The notes: generated by a model from the sequence alone, not told the origin. 64,000 nt of DNA from Fibrobacter sp. UBA4297 (GCF_002394865.1 NZ_DGUZ01000007.1:27586-91585), one strand, 5' to 3'; positions 25,425 to 33,471 are shown, counted from the stretch's first letter. A program made the numbers and translations.

Positions 25425-27395
25425 ATGAACTTGACGGATAATTACAGATTGACATCGCTCAAGCGCATCAAGAAAATCCCGACAGGGCTAGATGCGTTTG
25501 TTCTTCGCTTGTCCGGAAAAATCAAGGAACGGCCGACGATTCGCCGTAAATTCTTGAATGCAGCTCGGCGCATAGACGCTCTAGGAAAAAGTTTTGCTGC
25601 ACTTGAAGTTTCTGAACTGAAAAAGCGACTTGCAGATGTGCGCGAAAAGTTTAAGCGCCCCGTGAAAGACGATGTTTTAGAAAACGCATTTGCCCTTGTG
25701 CAAGAATCTGTGTTCCGCGTTTTAGGGTACCGCCCGTATGTGGAACAGATGGCGGGTACGCTTGCACTTTATAACGGTTACATTGCAGAGATGTCTACAG
25801 GCGAAGGTAAAACCGTAACGGCGGCGATGTGTGGCGTTGTCCGTGGCTGGAGCGGCCGTCCGTGCCATGTGATTACGGCTAACGATTATTTGGCTTCTCG
25901 TGATGCCCAGATTATGAGTGGGCTCTATAACTTCTGTGGTGTTTCTGTCGGTGCGGTGACGGGGGCAATGAAACCTCCCGAGAGGCGTTATGGCTATGCA
26001 GCCGATGTGACTTATTCTACGGCAAAAGAGGTCCTTGCGGATTTTTTGCGTGACCGCATTGCAATGGGCAAAAGCCAAAATTTTGCAAAGAGAATTTTGG
26101 ATAGTTTTACATTGCAGCAACAAGCGACTTCGGATAAGCTTGTACAACGTGGGCTTTATACCGCAATTGTGGATGAGGCAGATAACGTGCTCATTGACGA
26201 GGCCGTGACGCCTTTGATTATCTCTCGCGAAAAAGAAAACAAAGGCTTTAACAGAAGTTGCGAAATTGCGTTTGAACTTTCGAAAAGTTTGGTACGCGAA
26301 GTCGATTATAAAGTCGATATCAAACTCCGCACGGTGCGTTTTTTGGTCGATATGGATGCTCGTCTTGAAGAGATTCAAGATGAACTTGCCGAAAAGAGCG
26401 GAGGCGATGGTGGATTCTGTCGAGCTCCGTTCTTAAAGGATCTTGTGCGACAGGCGTTGATAGCGCAGGAGTTGTTTATTCTTGGCCGTCAGTATGTTAT
26501 TGAAGATGGTAAAATCGTCATTGTCGATGAATCGACAGGCCGTAAAATGCCGATGCGCTCATGGAATGGCGGATTGCACCAGATGATTGAGCAAAAGGAA
26601 GGTCTCAAGCTGAGTGGTCTCAAGGAGACTGAAGCGAGAATGAGCTTTCAGCGGTTCTTTAGGTTGTACAAACATTTTTCGGGAATGACTGGAACGGGGA
26701 AGGAAGCCTCGAATGAATTTTGGATGGTTTATGGAACGCCTGTAGTCTGCATTCCAAATCATCGTAAAAATAAACGAAAAATTTATCGGCTCAAGACTTA
26801 TTCAACGAAAGAAAAAAAACGCAAGGCGATTGTTGATGAAGTTATTCGAGTGCACAAATTGGGTCGTCCGATTTTGATTGGCACAAAGGATATTGACGAA
26901 AGCGAAACTTTTGGGATTATGCTTGCAAAGGCGGGACTGCATTGCAAAATTATCAATGCGGTGCGTAGTGATGATGAAGCGAACATCATTGCTGAGGCTG
27001 GGAAGGCGGGAGCTATTACCGTTGCTACAAATATGGCTGGGCGAGGGACCGACATCAAGATTCCTGCGGGAGTCCGTAAGCTTGGTGGGCTGCATGTCAT
27101 TGCAACAGAATGCAATATGTCGTCGCGAATAGACCGCCAGCTATTTGGACGTTCTGCCCGCCAAGGAGACCCAGGTAGCGCAAGCCATTATGCTAGTTTT
27201 GAAGATGATGTACTTCGTCGGAATTTGCCGGGAACATTGCAGTCGTTATTCCGCCATGCGGGGCCACTTGCGGCTCTTGCTGTGAAATGGGCGCAACATC
27301 GTGCCGGGCACAAGTCTTACCAAAGTCGTGTCGCTGTGCAGCGCACGGATACCTGGCTCGAGGAATCCCTCGGTTTCAGCGGTGGGGATGTGTAA
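25425..27395 (+). CDS. Short divergent SecA-like ATPase (accessory translocase motor)
   Basis: 656 residues. Clear SecA motor motifs: Walker A in STGEGKT (124-130), DEAD at 250-253 followed by IDEA (257-260), FSGMTGT, ATNMAGRGTDI and the GR-ARQGDPGS signature. Housekeeping SecA is usually about 840-900 residues. This one ends soon after nucleotide-binding domain 2 and appears to lack most of the helical scaffold and the zinc-binding C-terminus. It lies 18 nt after the M50/HlyD gene, in the same operon as the giant protein. SecA2-type paralogues elsewhere export particular large or glycosylated substrates; by analogy this one probably energises export of the LEPR-XLL protein. That role is inference. 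Confidence 0.88.
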   Translation: MNLTDNYRLTSLKRIKKIPTGLDAFVLRLSGKIKERPTIRRKFLNAARRIDALGKSFAALEVSELKKRLADVREKFKRPVKDDVLENAFALVQESVFRVLGYRPYVEQMAGTLALYNGYIAEMSTGEGKTVTAAMCGVVRGWSGRPCHVITANDYLASRDAQIMSGLYNFCGVSVGAVTGAMKPPERRYGYAADVTYSTAKEVLADFLRDRIAMGKSQNFAKRILDSFTLQQQATSDKLVQRGLYTAIVDEADNVLIDEAVTPLIISREKENKGFNRSCEIAFELSKSLVREVDYKVDIKLRTVRFLVDMDARLEEIQDELAEKSGGDGGFCRAPFLKDLVRQALIAQELFILGRQYVIEDGKIVIVDESTGRKMPMRSWNGGLHQMIEQKEGLKLSGLKETEARMSFQRFFRLYKHFSGMTGTGKEASNEFWMVYGTPVVCIPNHRKNKRKIYRLKTYSTKEKKRKAIVDEVIRVHKLGRPILIGTKDIDESETFGIMLAKAGLHCKIINAVRSDDEANIIAEAGKAGAITVATNMAGRGTDIKIPAGVRKLGGLHVIATECNMSSRIDRQLFGRSARQGDPGSASHYASFEDDVLRRNLPGTLQSLFRHAGPLAALAVKWAQHRAGHKSYQSRVAVQRTDTWLEESLGFSGGDV

Positions 27396-27408
27396 GTTCG
27401 CGGGTTAC

Positions 27409-27437
27409 TTTACAAATTTCTTCGAACTTTATATATT
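27409..27437 (+). promoter_or_regulatory. Promoter of tmRNA
   Basis: TTTACA (27409-27414), a 17-nt spacer and TATATT (27432-27437), just after the SecA-like gene. The predicted transcription start, near 27444, leaves a leader of about 160 nt before mature tmRNA. Confidence 0.6.
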
Positions 27438-27443
27438 TAGAGC

Positions 27444-27607
27444 ACTAAAGCACTGGTATGTGCTCTGGTTTGCTTCGAATAACGCTGCTCGCGTTATTCT
27501 CACCCTTCGGGTCTTTCGAACGCTAAGGCGTTCTCAAAGGCTTAAACGCTCCTTAGGGTCGCGTTTAATCGACGGGTCTCAACCAGAGCACCCCCGGTGC
27601 AGGCACC
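27444..27607 (+). ncRNA. Structured 5' leader of the tmRNA precursor
   Basis: An 11-bp outer stem (GTGCTCTGGTT 27460-27470 with AACCAGAGCAC 27581-27591) encloses four hairpins: 27478-27498, 27502-27512, 27518-27533 and 27542-27568. The strand 27581-27600 is also the perfect inverse complement of 27603-27622, which is the start of tmRNA, leaving a 2-nt loop. The two pairings exclude each other. Confidence 0.55.
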
Positions 27608-27965
27608 GGGGGTGCTCTGGTTTCGACAGGGTTACCGAAGTGTTAGTTGCAAGTCGAGGTCTCAGACGAGGGCTACTCGTTAAAAAGTCTGAAAAAAAAT
27701 AAGTGCTGACGAAAACTACGCACTCGCTGCCTAATTAACGGCAACGCCGGGCCTCATCCCGCTCCCATCGGGGTGTACGTCCGGACGCAATATGGGATAG
27801 GGAAGTGTCATGCCTGGGGGCATCTCCCGAGATTTACTAGGCTGGTCAAACTCCGCGCCGACCTTCTTGGGCGTGGATAAGACGAGATCTTAAATACGAA
27901 GGGAACACTTGTAGGAACGTACATGGACGTGATTTTGGACAGGGGTTCGACTCCCCTCACCTCCA
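27608..27965 (+). ncRNA. ssrA: tmRNA (ssrA), one-piece
   Basis: Transfer-messenger RNA rescues stalled ribosomes and tags the truncated protein for proteolysis. The 5' GGGGGTG (27608-27614) pairs with CACCTCC (27958-27964), with one G-U pair; A27965 is the discriminator and CCA is not encoded. The T arm is AGGGG-TTCGACT-CCCCT (27941-27957). The tag frame 27705-27734 reads ADENYALAA then TAA, so the resume codon is probably GCT. The standard GCTCTGGTTTCGACAGGG start is present. The length of about 358 nt is normal. An apparent protein frame spanning its 5' half is spurious. Confidence 0.96.
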
Positions 27966-27970
27966 GAAAA

Positions 27971-27998
27971 AAAGAACTCACTATGTGAGTTCTTTTTT
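27971..27998 (+). terminator. Rho-independent terminator of tmRNA
   Basis: AAAGAACTCAC-TAT-GTGAGTTCTTT, an 11-bp perfect stem ending in a T-run, six bases after the tmRNA 3' end. Confidence 0.9.
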
Positions 27999-28131
27999 CT
28001 GTTTTATAAGAACCGCTCGGCTCTTGAGTAATTGAAAAATCCATCTTCGCCTCGCTACCACCTTTAGGTGGGAATCTCCTATAATAAACGCTTGCCTGAA
28101 TTCCGCTTTTTAAGTCTGCGTTGCCATCTAT

Positions 28132-28159
28132 TAACTAGTAACTATTAACTAGTAACTAA
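28132..28159. repeat. Heptad array (4 x 7 bp)
   Basis: TAACTAG, TAACTAT, TAACTAG, TAACTAA in direct succession. A -10-like TATACA lies at 28167-28172, then AAAGGAGG and the start at 28193. The array therefore occupies the place of the -35/spacer region. The preceding 130 nt hold only a small CCACCT/AGGTGG palindrome (28058-28071). Confidence 0.75.
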
Positions 28160-28192
28160 CTTTTTTTATACATTTTAGGCAAAGGAGGTTGT

Positions 28193-28606
28193 ATGGATTG
28201 CAGAATCTTAGTCCGTTTCATTGGAGTCCAAGAGGATCTTGATGCGTTGTGGAGCGCATTCATGGAACATTTCCCGGAGGCCGAACTGCCGAGCGTTGAT
28301 TCCGGAGAATGGTATTCCGTCGAAGACTACATGACGGACGAATACGAATGCCGCTTCGAGGAATTGCCGGAGTCCGAGCTGTATGCAATCGATGGAACTT
28401 TCCTAGTCGAAGGCGAACCTCCCGAGGATGTCCTGACCGAAATCCTGGAACGCTTTGAACGCGTGTATGCCGTCTTCAAGTGGTCTACGATGGACGTTGG
28501 AGTAGGTTGCGGCACGAGCGAAGGTTGGGGCGAGTTCAATGCCGACCGCGCTGATGACGGTTCTGATGAAGCTAACGAAATCTCCGAAGCTGTCCTCGGA
28601 TTTTAG
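28193..28606 (+). CDS. Small acidic protein of unknown function
   Basis: 137 residues, not recognised. A strong AAAGGAGG (28181-28188) fixes the start. The protein is soluble, very acidic and rich in Glu and Asp, with no signal peptide or membrane segment. The pattern (RILVRFIGVQEDLDALWSAF near the start, later EILERFERVYAVFKWSTMDVG) suggests an alternating alpha/beta fold. It stands alone, convergent with the radical SAM operon that ends at 28616. Its C-ending codon use matches the housekeeping genes. Confidence 0.75.
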   Translation: MDCRILVRFIGVQEDLDALWSAFMEHFPEAELPSVDSGEWYSVEDYMTDEYECRFEELPESELYAIDGTFLVEGEPPEDVLTEILERFERVYAVFKWSTMDVGVGCGTSEGWGEFNADRADDGSDEANEISEAVLGF

Positions 28607-28615
28607 CCTGTTATT

Positions 28616-29704
28616 TTACGCCATTTTTTCTAGCAATGTATCGCAGATTTCTGCGAGCATTCTTTCGTGTGTGCACACTTCGGGTGACACTCCTTCTATT
28701 GTCCCCGTCGTGTAATAGCTCGTGCAGGCGCACTCGTGTGCGCAGCAACGGTAGCGGATGTCGCACCCCTCGCATTCTTTTTTGTCGTTGTCCAAAAATT
28801 CACGAATCTTGTCGCATGCCGCTTCATCAAAGCCGGTAAAGACGTTCCCCTGCACATAGTGGGTGTCTGGGTTAGAAGTAATAAACCGTGTGCAAGGGAA
28901 CATATTCCCGTTTGTTGCAACACCGATTGCTCCATTGTACACATGGCACGAATAAAGTCTGTATCGCGAATTAATAAGTCTTATTTTTACTTTGTCGTGG
29001 ATTGTGCCGAGGAAGAACTTGTCGCCTTTTTCGCGGCTTTCTCTCCAGTAATCTGCCATTTTCTGATATTGCAAGGCGAGCTTGTCAAAATCTTCGCCGC
29101 TCCATTTGCCATCGAAATCGACGCTTGTAGTGAGGCTTTGGAATCCCTGTTCGTGCAGCCACTTGACGCTTTCGAAAAGCGTGCTGATGTGCGCTCGCGT
29201 GACTGTGCTTAACGCGACTGCGCCGAGTTTCACGAATCGCGGAATATGCTTTTCGATAGCCTTGAAACTTCCCGTATTGTTGACGGTGCGGCGCGCGATA
29301 TCGTGGTGGTGTTCTGGCCCGTCGAGCGAAAGATAAATGCGGAATTTTTCGCGTTCGCAAAGGTCAAAGAATTCATCGTCGAACAGCGTGCCGTTTGTAT
29401 TGACCGCAAATTGCAATCTGAAATTTTTTGAAATTTTGCCTTTGTTCATCGCGTCATCGACAATCGCCTTTGCGAATTCGACACCTTTATAAATGGCGTC
29501 CCTTCGCAAAAGCGGCTCCCCCCCAAAGAACGTGATGTTCATGTACGACTGCCTAAAGAAAATCGTGCGGTCGAGTGCAATTTTAATCGCCTGTTCAAGC
29601 GTTGCATCGTCCATGACCGTTTTGCGGTCTGCTTGCGATTCCTTGTAATAGCAGTAGGTACAACGTAAATTACATTGTTCTGTAAGGCAAAGGACTAGGT
29701 TCAT
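28616..29704 (-). CDS. Radical SAM/SPASM peptide-modifying enzyme
   Basis: About 362 residues from ATG 29704; a TTG at 29746 would add 14 residues and overlap the upstream gene. CNLRCTYC near the N-terminus is the CxxxCxxC cluster motif, and FFGGEP is the second radical SAM motif. The C-terminus has a Cys-rich SPASM region (CHVYNG, MFPCTRF, CEGCDIRYRCCAHECAC, VCTHER) likely to bind two extra Fe-S clusters. Enzymes with this layout are sulfatase maturases or RiPP maturases. No sulfatase is nearby. The two genes immediately upstream encode related Ser-rich short proteins with a conserved C-terminal tail, so RiPP-type maturation is more likely. I recall a radical SAM maturase family named FibroRumin in Fibrobacter, but cannot confirm that this is a member. 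Confidence 0.85.
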   Translation of the reverse strand: MNLVLCLTEQCNLRCTYCYYKESQADRKTVMDDATLEQAIKIALDRTIFFRQSYMNITFFGGEPLLRRDAIYKGVEFAKAIVDDAMNKGKISKNFRLQFAVNTNGTLFDDEFFDLCEREKFRIYLSLDGPEHHHDIARRTVNNTGSFKAIEKHIPRFVKLGAVALSTVTRAHISTLFESVKWLHEQGFQSLTTSVDFDGKWSGEDFDKLALQYQKMADYWRESREKGDKFFLGTIHDKVKIRLINSRYRLYSCHVYNGAIGVATNGNMFPCTRFITSNPDTHYVQGNVFTGFDEAACDKIREFLDNDKKECEGCDIRYRCCAHECACTSYYTTGTIEGVSPEVCTHERMLAEICDTLLEKMA

Positions 29705-29720
29705 GCGGGAAATTTTCTGA

Positions 29721-30404
29721 TTACACTTGAATATCGCTTTGCTCAAACGTGGTCACCATGCTTTCTATAAGGCAACCTGGATTGTTTGGGTCTTCGCACA
29801 GGTGGATACGGGGGTTGAGAGTGTCTATGACAGGTGTAATTTGTGGGACAGGGACTTTGATATCGCTACTACTGGACTGTATTCCAGGCGTACTTTCGCT
29901 CGAGCTGCTTTCTGTGACAATCGGATCGCCAGCGAGAGGTTCGAGTATTTCCATGGAGCTGCTTGATGGCGCAACGCTTGACGAAGATTCTTCGTATGGT
30001 GGGAGGATGCCCGCTTCTGGGGGCTGCTCCATCGAAGAGCTACTTGGCTTTTCGACGGATGACGAGGACATGATCATCGGGGAGCCGGATAGGGGCTCAA
30101 TCGAGGAACTGCTACGGGGCTGCGACGCCGACGAAAGCGCTTTGACAGCTTCGCTGCTGAGATGCTCGCCACTTGAAGAAATGTCGGTATAGCTAGAACT
30201 GCTGTGTTGTTCTCCGCATGCAGCCTGTCCGCATGTGGGGTTTGTTTCGGGCTGCTTGGGGTGGTCTCCGCCAATTGCAGACACGCTGTCATCGCAGGCG
30301 GTAGCATTGAAGGATGCCGCAATTCCGAGTGCGGCTGCGACTGTAGTTTTGGCAAAATGGCTCAATTTTGAACTTTTGACGACTTTTTTCTTCTCGATTT
30401 TCAT
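29721..30404 (-). CDS. Ser-rich lipoprotein-like peptide A (possible radical SAM substrate)
   Basis: 227 residues from ATG 30404; an upstream ATG adds only MLGVT. The N-terminus MKIEKKKV is shared with peptide B, followed by a hydrophobic stretch and Cys in a lipobox-like NATAC. The middle is poly-Ser/Pro, including LSSEAVKALSS. The C-terminal 35 residues hold two Cys and end SMVTTFEQSDIQV, closely matching SMVSTYEMFDNV in peptide B. The stop lies 16 nt before the SAM-enzyme ATG, consistent with one operon. It could be a substrate whose conserved tail is modified, or simply a surface lipoprotein. Confidence 0.7.
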   Translation of the reverse strand: MKIEKKKVVKSSKLSHFAKTTVAAALGIAASFNATACDDSVSAIGGDHPKQPETNPTCGQAACGEQHSSSSYTDISSSGEHLSSEAVKALSSASQPRSSSSIEPLSGSPMIMSSSSVEKPSSSSMEQPPEAGILPPYEESSSSVAPSSSSMEILEPLAGDPIVTESSSSESTPGIQSSSSDIKVPVPQITPVIDTLNPRIHLCEDPNNPGCLIESMVTTFEQSDIQV

Positions 30405-30428
30405 GGTTACACCTAACACTTGCGGATC

Positions 30429-30947
30429 TTATACATTGTCAAACATTTCGTATGTGGAAACCATGCTCACTAGCGGGAAATCTTCGTCGTCATGGCACAT
30501 GATGACGTTTACGCCCATGGAATCAATTGTTTCGCACATTCTAGGATATGGAGGGATTACAGTATCACTCGATGAACTGCGGGGCTTTTCCACAATCGTA
30601 CTGCTGGAGCTTCCGGATGAACTGCTGAGAGCATCTTCTGCTGAACTGCTCGGCGTTTGTACAGATGAAGACGAAAGCGCTTCGATGGCTTCGCTGCTGA
30701 GGCGTTCTTGGCTCAGCGGAATATCGACGACAGAAGAACTGGACTGTATTTCCGGGGTTTCAGAATCGTCGCTACTGTTTGGGTTATTGTTGTCTGGTTC
30801 AACAGGGCCGATGACTTGACCGCTTTCGGCGTCGCTTAAGCACCCGCTCGTCAAAATGGCGGACATGCCAAGCAACGAGGCGACCCCAGCTTTGGTGGCG
30901 CTCGACAAACGTGAATTACCGGTAACTTTCTTCTTCTCGATTTTCAT
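30429..30947 (-). CDS. Ser-rich lipoprotein-like peptide B (possible radical SAM substrate)
   Basis: 172 residues; GGAGG lies about 7 nt before the ATG at 30947. N-terminus MKIEKKKV, hydrophobic segment, lipobox-like LTSGC. The Ser-rich middle contains LSSEAIEALSS, as in peptide A. The tail has two Cys and SMVSTYE. It is the first gene of the minus-strand operon B - A - radical SAM enzyme, with 24 nt to peptide A. A TATATT box on the minus strand (complement of AATATA near 30980) may be its -10. Confidence 0.7.
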   Translation of the reverse strand: MKIEKKKVTGNSRLSSATKAGVASLLGMSAILTSGCLSDAESGQVIGPVEPDNNNPNSSDDSETPEIQSSSSVVDIPLSQERLSSEAIEALSSSSVQTPSSSAEDALSSSSGSSSSTIVEKPRSSSSDTVIPPYPRMCETIDSMGVNVIMCHDDEDFPLVSMVSTYEMFDNV

Positions 30948-31089
30948 AAAAATTTTCCTCCTTACATCCTTACACCATCTTAATATAGTTTGTTTTGGAA
31001 TATAAAGTGTAATTTGGGGCCTTTTTTGTGATTGGCGCTGAACGTTTTTGTTGCATCCGTTGCATATAGACGTTGCGACTTCGTCGCAG

Positions 31090-31117
31090 TTGGTAGAACT
31101 TAGTTGGTAGAACTTAG
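31090..31117. repeat. Heptad array, left partner of a facing pair
   Basis: TTGGTAG, AACTTAG, TTGGTAG, AACTTAG. Its AACTTAG unit is the inverse complement of CTAAGTT in the array at 31161-31200. The ilvBH terminator sits between the two. Confidence 0.75.
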
Positions 31118-31125
31118 AATATGCA

Positions 31126-31157
31126 ATAAAAAATGCATCCGGAATCCCGAATGCATT
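31126..31157 (-). terminator. Terminator of ilvBH
   Basis: On the minus strand AATGCATTCGG-GATT-CCGGATGCATT, an 11-bp stem with one G-U pair, is followed by TTTTTA, about 40 nt after the ilvH stop. Confidence 0.85.
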
Positions 31158-31160
31158 TCT

Positions 31161-31200
31161 CTAAGTTCTAAGATCTAAGCTCTAAGTTCTAAAGGCTAAG
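31161..31200. repeat. Heptad array overlapping the ilvH 3' end
   Basis: CTAAGTT, CTAAGAT, CTAAGCT, CTAAGTT, CTAAAGG, CTAAG: five full units and a partial one. The last unit supplies the ilvH stop codon (complement of CTA at 31196-31198), so the array reaches into the gene. Confidence 0.8.
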
Positions 31201-31690
31201 TCTTGTCTTCACCGCGGAGCATGATGACCTTGCCCGTGCGGATGTATTCCACGATTTCGAACTTCTGCAACAAGCTCTTGAGGGTATCGACCTTCTGGCT
31301 GTTGCCCGTAATCTGGATAATCATGGACGTCATCGTCATATCCACCGTGTTGGCATGGAAATGGTCGCAAAGCTGCAAGATTTCGGTGCGCTGTTCTGCA
31401 GTGCAACGAACCTTGATGAGGGCGAGTTCCTTTTCCACAGCGTCCGTACCGGTATGGTCCTTTGCCTGAACCACGTCCACGAGCTTTTCGAGCTGCTTGA
31501 TGATCTGCATCAAGATCTCGGGATTGCCGTGAGCGATGATGTTCATGCGGCTGAAGTTCGGGTCGAGCGTGGGGGAGACGACGAGAGAATCGATGTTGTA
31601 GCCACGGCGGGAGAACACGAGTGCAATACGCACGAGCACGCCCGGGCGGTTTGCCACTAACAAGCTAATAGAATGTGCAATATCTTTCAT
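31196..31690 (-). CDS. ilvH: Acetolactate synthase small (regulatory) subunit
   Basis: 164 residues, the usual length. It opens with an ACT domain (HSISLLVANRPGVLVRIALVFSRRGYNIDSL), the valine-binding module that gives feedback control of acetolactate synthase in branched-chain amino acid synthesis. The second half is the standard C-terminal regulatory domain (ITGNSQKVDTL). It starts 15 nt after the ilvB stop on the minus strand, so the two subunits are co-transcribed. The stop codon lies within a heptad repeat array. Confidence 0.95.
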   Translation of the reverse strand: MKDIAHSISLLVANRPGVLVRIALVFSRRGYNIDSLVVSPTLDPNFSRMNIIAHGNPEILMQIIKQLEKLVDVVQAKDHTGTDAVEKELALIKVRCTAEQRTEILQLCDHFHANTVDMTMTSMIIQITGNSQKVDTLKSLLQKFEIVEYIRTGKVIMLRGEDKT

Positions 31691-31705
31691 TTTCTAATTC
31701 TCCTA

Positions 31706-33424
31706 TTACGTCGATCCGGTGGGTTTTTCGAGCTGCGTCTTCGGCTGTTCGGTGATCATGCTTGTGATCGGAGCGCCTGCCGGAATCATTGGGAACACGT
31801 TGTCTTCCTTTTCGCATTCGCAGTGGATGAGAATCGGGCCGTCGTTGTAGTCCAAAGCCTTCTGGATCACGCGTTCGGCGTCTGCCGGGCGCTTGATACG
31901 CAGCCCCGGGATGCCGTAAGCTTCAGCGAGCTTCACGAAGTCCGGGTTGCCCTTCATGTCCACGCTGGAATAGCGGTGGTCGTAGAAGAGTTCCTGCCAC
32001 TGGCGCACCATGCCGAGGTACTTGTTGTCCATCACGAAAATCTTGATGGGGAGCTTGTGGATGGCTGCCGTTGCAAGTTCTGCTTCGGTCATCTGGAAAC
32101 CACCGTCACCGCTGAAGCTGCAAACCGGCCAACCGGTTTCGTTGCCGAATGCGGCACCGATAGCAGCCGGGAAACCAAAGCCCATCGTGCCTGCGCCACC
32201 GCTGGAGTGGAGCTGACGCGGATAGTTGATGTGGAAGAACTGTGCAACCCACATCTGGTGCTGGCCCACGTCTGTCGTGACGATTGCCTTGCCCTGCGTA
32301 AGTTCGCTCACGGTAGCAACGATGTGCTGCATACGGAGGCCGCCCTGCTTGGCGTAGGTAAGCGGATAGCGCTTCTTCCAAGTCTGGCAAGTCTTGATCC
32401 AGTCGGCGGTATCAAGCTTGTTCACCATCGGGAGAAGCTGTTCCAAGACGAGCTTGGCGTCACCGCACATGAACACATCCGGCTGCAACACCTTGCCTTC
32501 TTCGGCAGGGTCGATGTCGATGTGCATCTTCACGGCGTTCTTGCAGAATTCGCTGAGCTTACCGGTAATGCGGTCGTCCCAACGGCTACCGATCGAAAGG
32601 ATCAAGTCGCATTCGAGAACAGCCTTGTTGGCGTAAATTGTACCGTGCATGCCGAGCATGCCGAGAGAAAGTTCGTGGTCGGTCGGGAATGCGCCGAGGC
32701 CAAGCATCGTGCAGGTCACCGGAGCGCCGAGCTTTTCGGCGAGTTCCTTCACCTGGCGGTGTGCGCCAGAAATCATGGCACCATGGCCCACGAGCAAAAG
32801 CGGCTTCTTGGAGTTCTTGAGGTATTCAGCGGCCTTTTCAACGCTTTCTGTAGAAGCGTAGGTCGGAATCTTGTAACCCGGAAGGTCCATCTGATCCGTG
32901 AACGGAGCGGTGCAGGGGCCTGCAGTCACGTCCTTCGGGAGGTCAATAAGCACCGGACCCGGACGGCCTGTACGTGCGATGTGGAAAGCTTCCTTCATCA
33001 CGCGCGGGAGGTCATTCGTGTCTTTCACCAAGTAAGAATGCTTGACGGTTGCAAAAGTCATACCGCTCGTATCGCATTCCTGGAAAGCGTCCTTGCCCAA
33101 GTTCGGAGTCGTCGTCTGTGCCGTGAGCACGACGATCGGGCTAGAATCCATGAGAGCTGTATAAATACCTGTAAACGTGTTCGTTGCACCCGGACCGCTA
33201 GTGACAAGAGCTACACCGACCTTACCGGTCTGGCGGGCATAACCGTCAGCCATGTGGGTTGCGCCCTGTTCATGACGGCTGAGCACAACTTTGATGCTGG
33301 AGTCGAGGATGGCATCGAACATCGGAATGGCCGATCCACCGGGATAGCCGAAAATTGTATCAACGCCTTCACGCTTGAGGCATTCGATAATCACTTCGGC
33401 ACCACTTAAGGTCTTATTTGCCAT
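31706..33424 (-). CDS. ilvB: Acetolactate synthase large (catalytic) subunit
   Basis: 572 residues, normal length. A thiamine-diphosphate enzyme that condenses two pyruvates, or pyruvate with 2-ketobutyrate, in valine, leucine and isoleucine synthesis. FGYPGGSAIPMFDAI and RHEQGA (catalytic Glu at 52) open the Pyr domain. The C-terminal PP domain carries the ThDP/Mg motif beginning GDGGFQMTEAEL and ending in N-YLGMVRQWQE. A promoter lies about 50-75 nt upstream (33472-33500). Start at 33424; AGGAT precedes the ATG. Confidence 0.96.
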   Translation of the reverse strand: MANKTLSGAEVIIECLKREGVDTIFGYPGGSAIPMFDAILDSSIKVVLSRHEQGATHMADGYARQTGKVGVALVTSGPGATNTFTGIYTALMDSSPIVVLTAQTTTPNLGKDAFQECDTSGMTFATVKHSYLVKDTNDLPRVMKEAFHIARTGRPGPVLIDLPKDVTAGPCTAPFTDQMDLPGYKIPTYASTESVEKAAEYLKNSKKPLLLVGHGAMISGAHRQVKELAEKLGAPVTCTMLGLGAFPTDHELSLGMLGMHGTIYANKAVLECDLILSIGSRWDDRITGKLSEFCKNAVKMHIDIDPAEEGKVLQPDVFMCGDAKLVLEQLLPMVNKLDTADWIKTCQTWKKRYPLTYAKQGGLRMQHIVATVSELTQGKAIVTTDVGQHQMWVAQFFHINYPRQLHSSGGAGTMGFGFPAAIGAAFGNETGWPVCSFSGDGGFQMTEAELATAAIHKLPIKIFVMDNKYLGMVRQWQELFYDHRYSSVDMKGNPDFVKLAEAYGIPGLRIKRPADAERVIQKALDYNDGPILIHCECEKEDNVFPMIPAGAPITSMITEQPKTQLEKPTGST

Positions 33425-33471
33425 AATTTATCCTGTCTTTTAAAGAATAGATGAATATTTAGATGGGCTGA

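Noticed and set aside
1537..27395. Standard type I secretion operon
   Set aside because: RTX repeats and an HlyD-type domain are present, but there is no ABC exporter or TolC, and the adaptor is fused to a protease; the motor is SecA-like instead.
27301..27702. 133-codon plus-strand frame across the SecA-like 3' end and the tmRNA
   Set aside because: It overlaps the end of a clear gene in another frame and runs into tmRNA; no start signal or domain.
31673..33409. 578-codon open frame on the plus strand
   Set aside because: Antisense shadow of ilvB.
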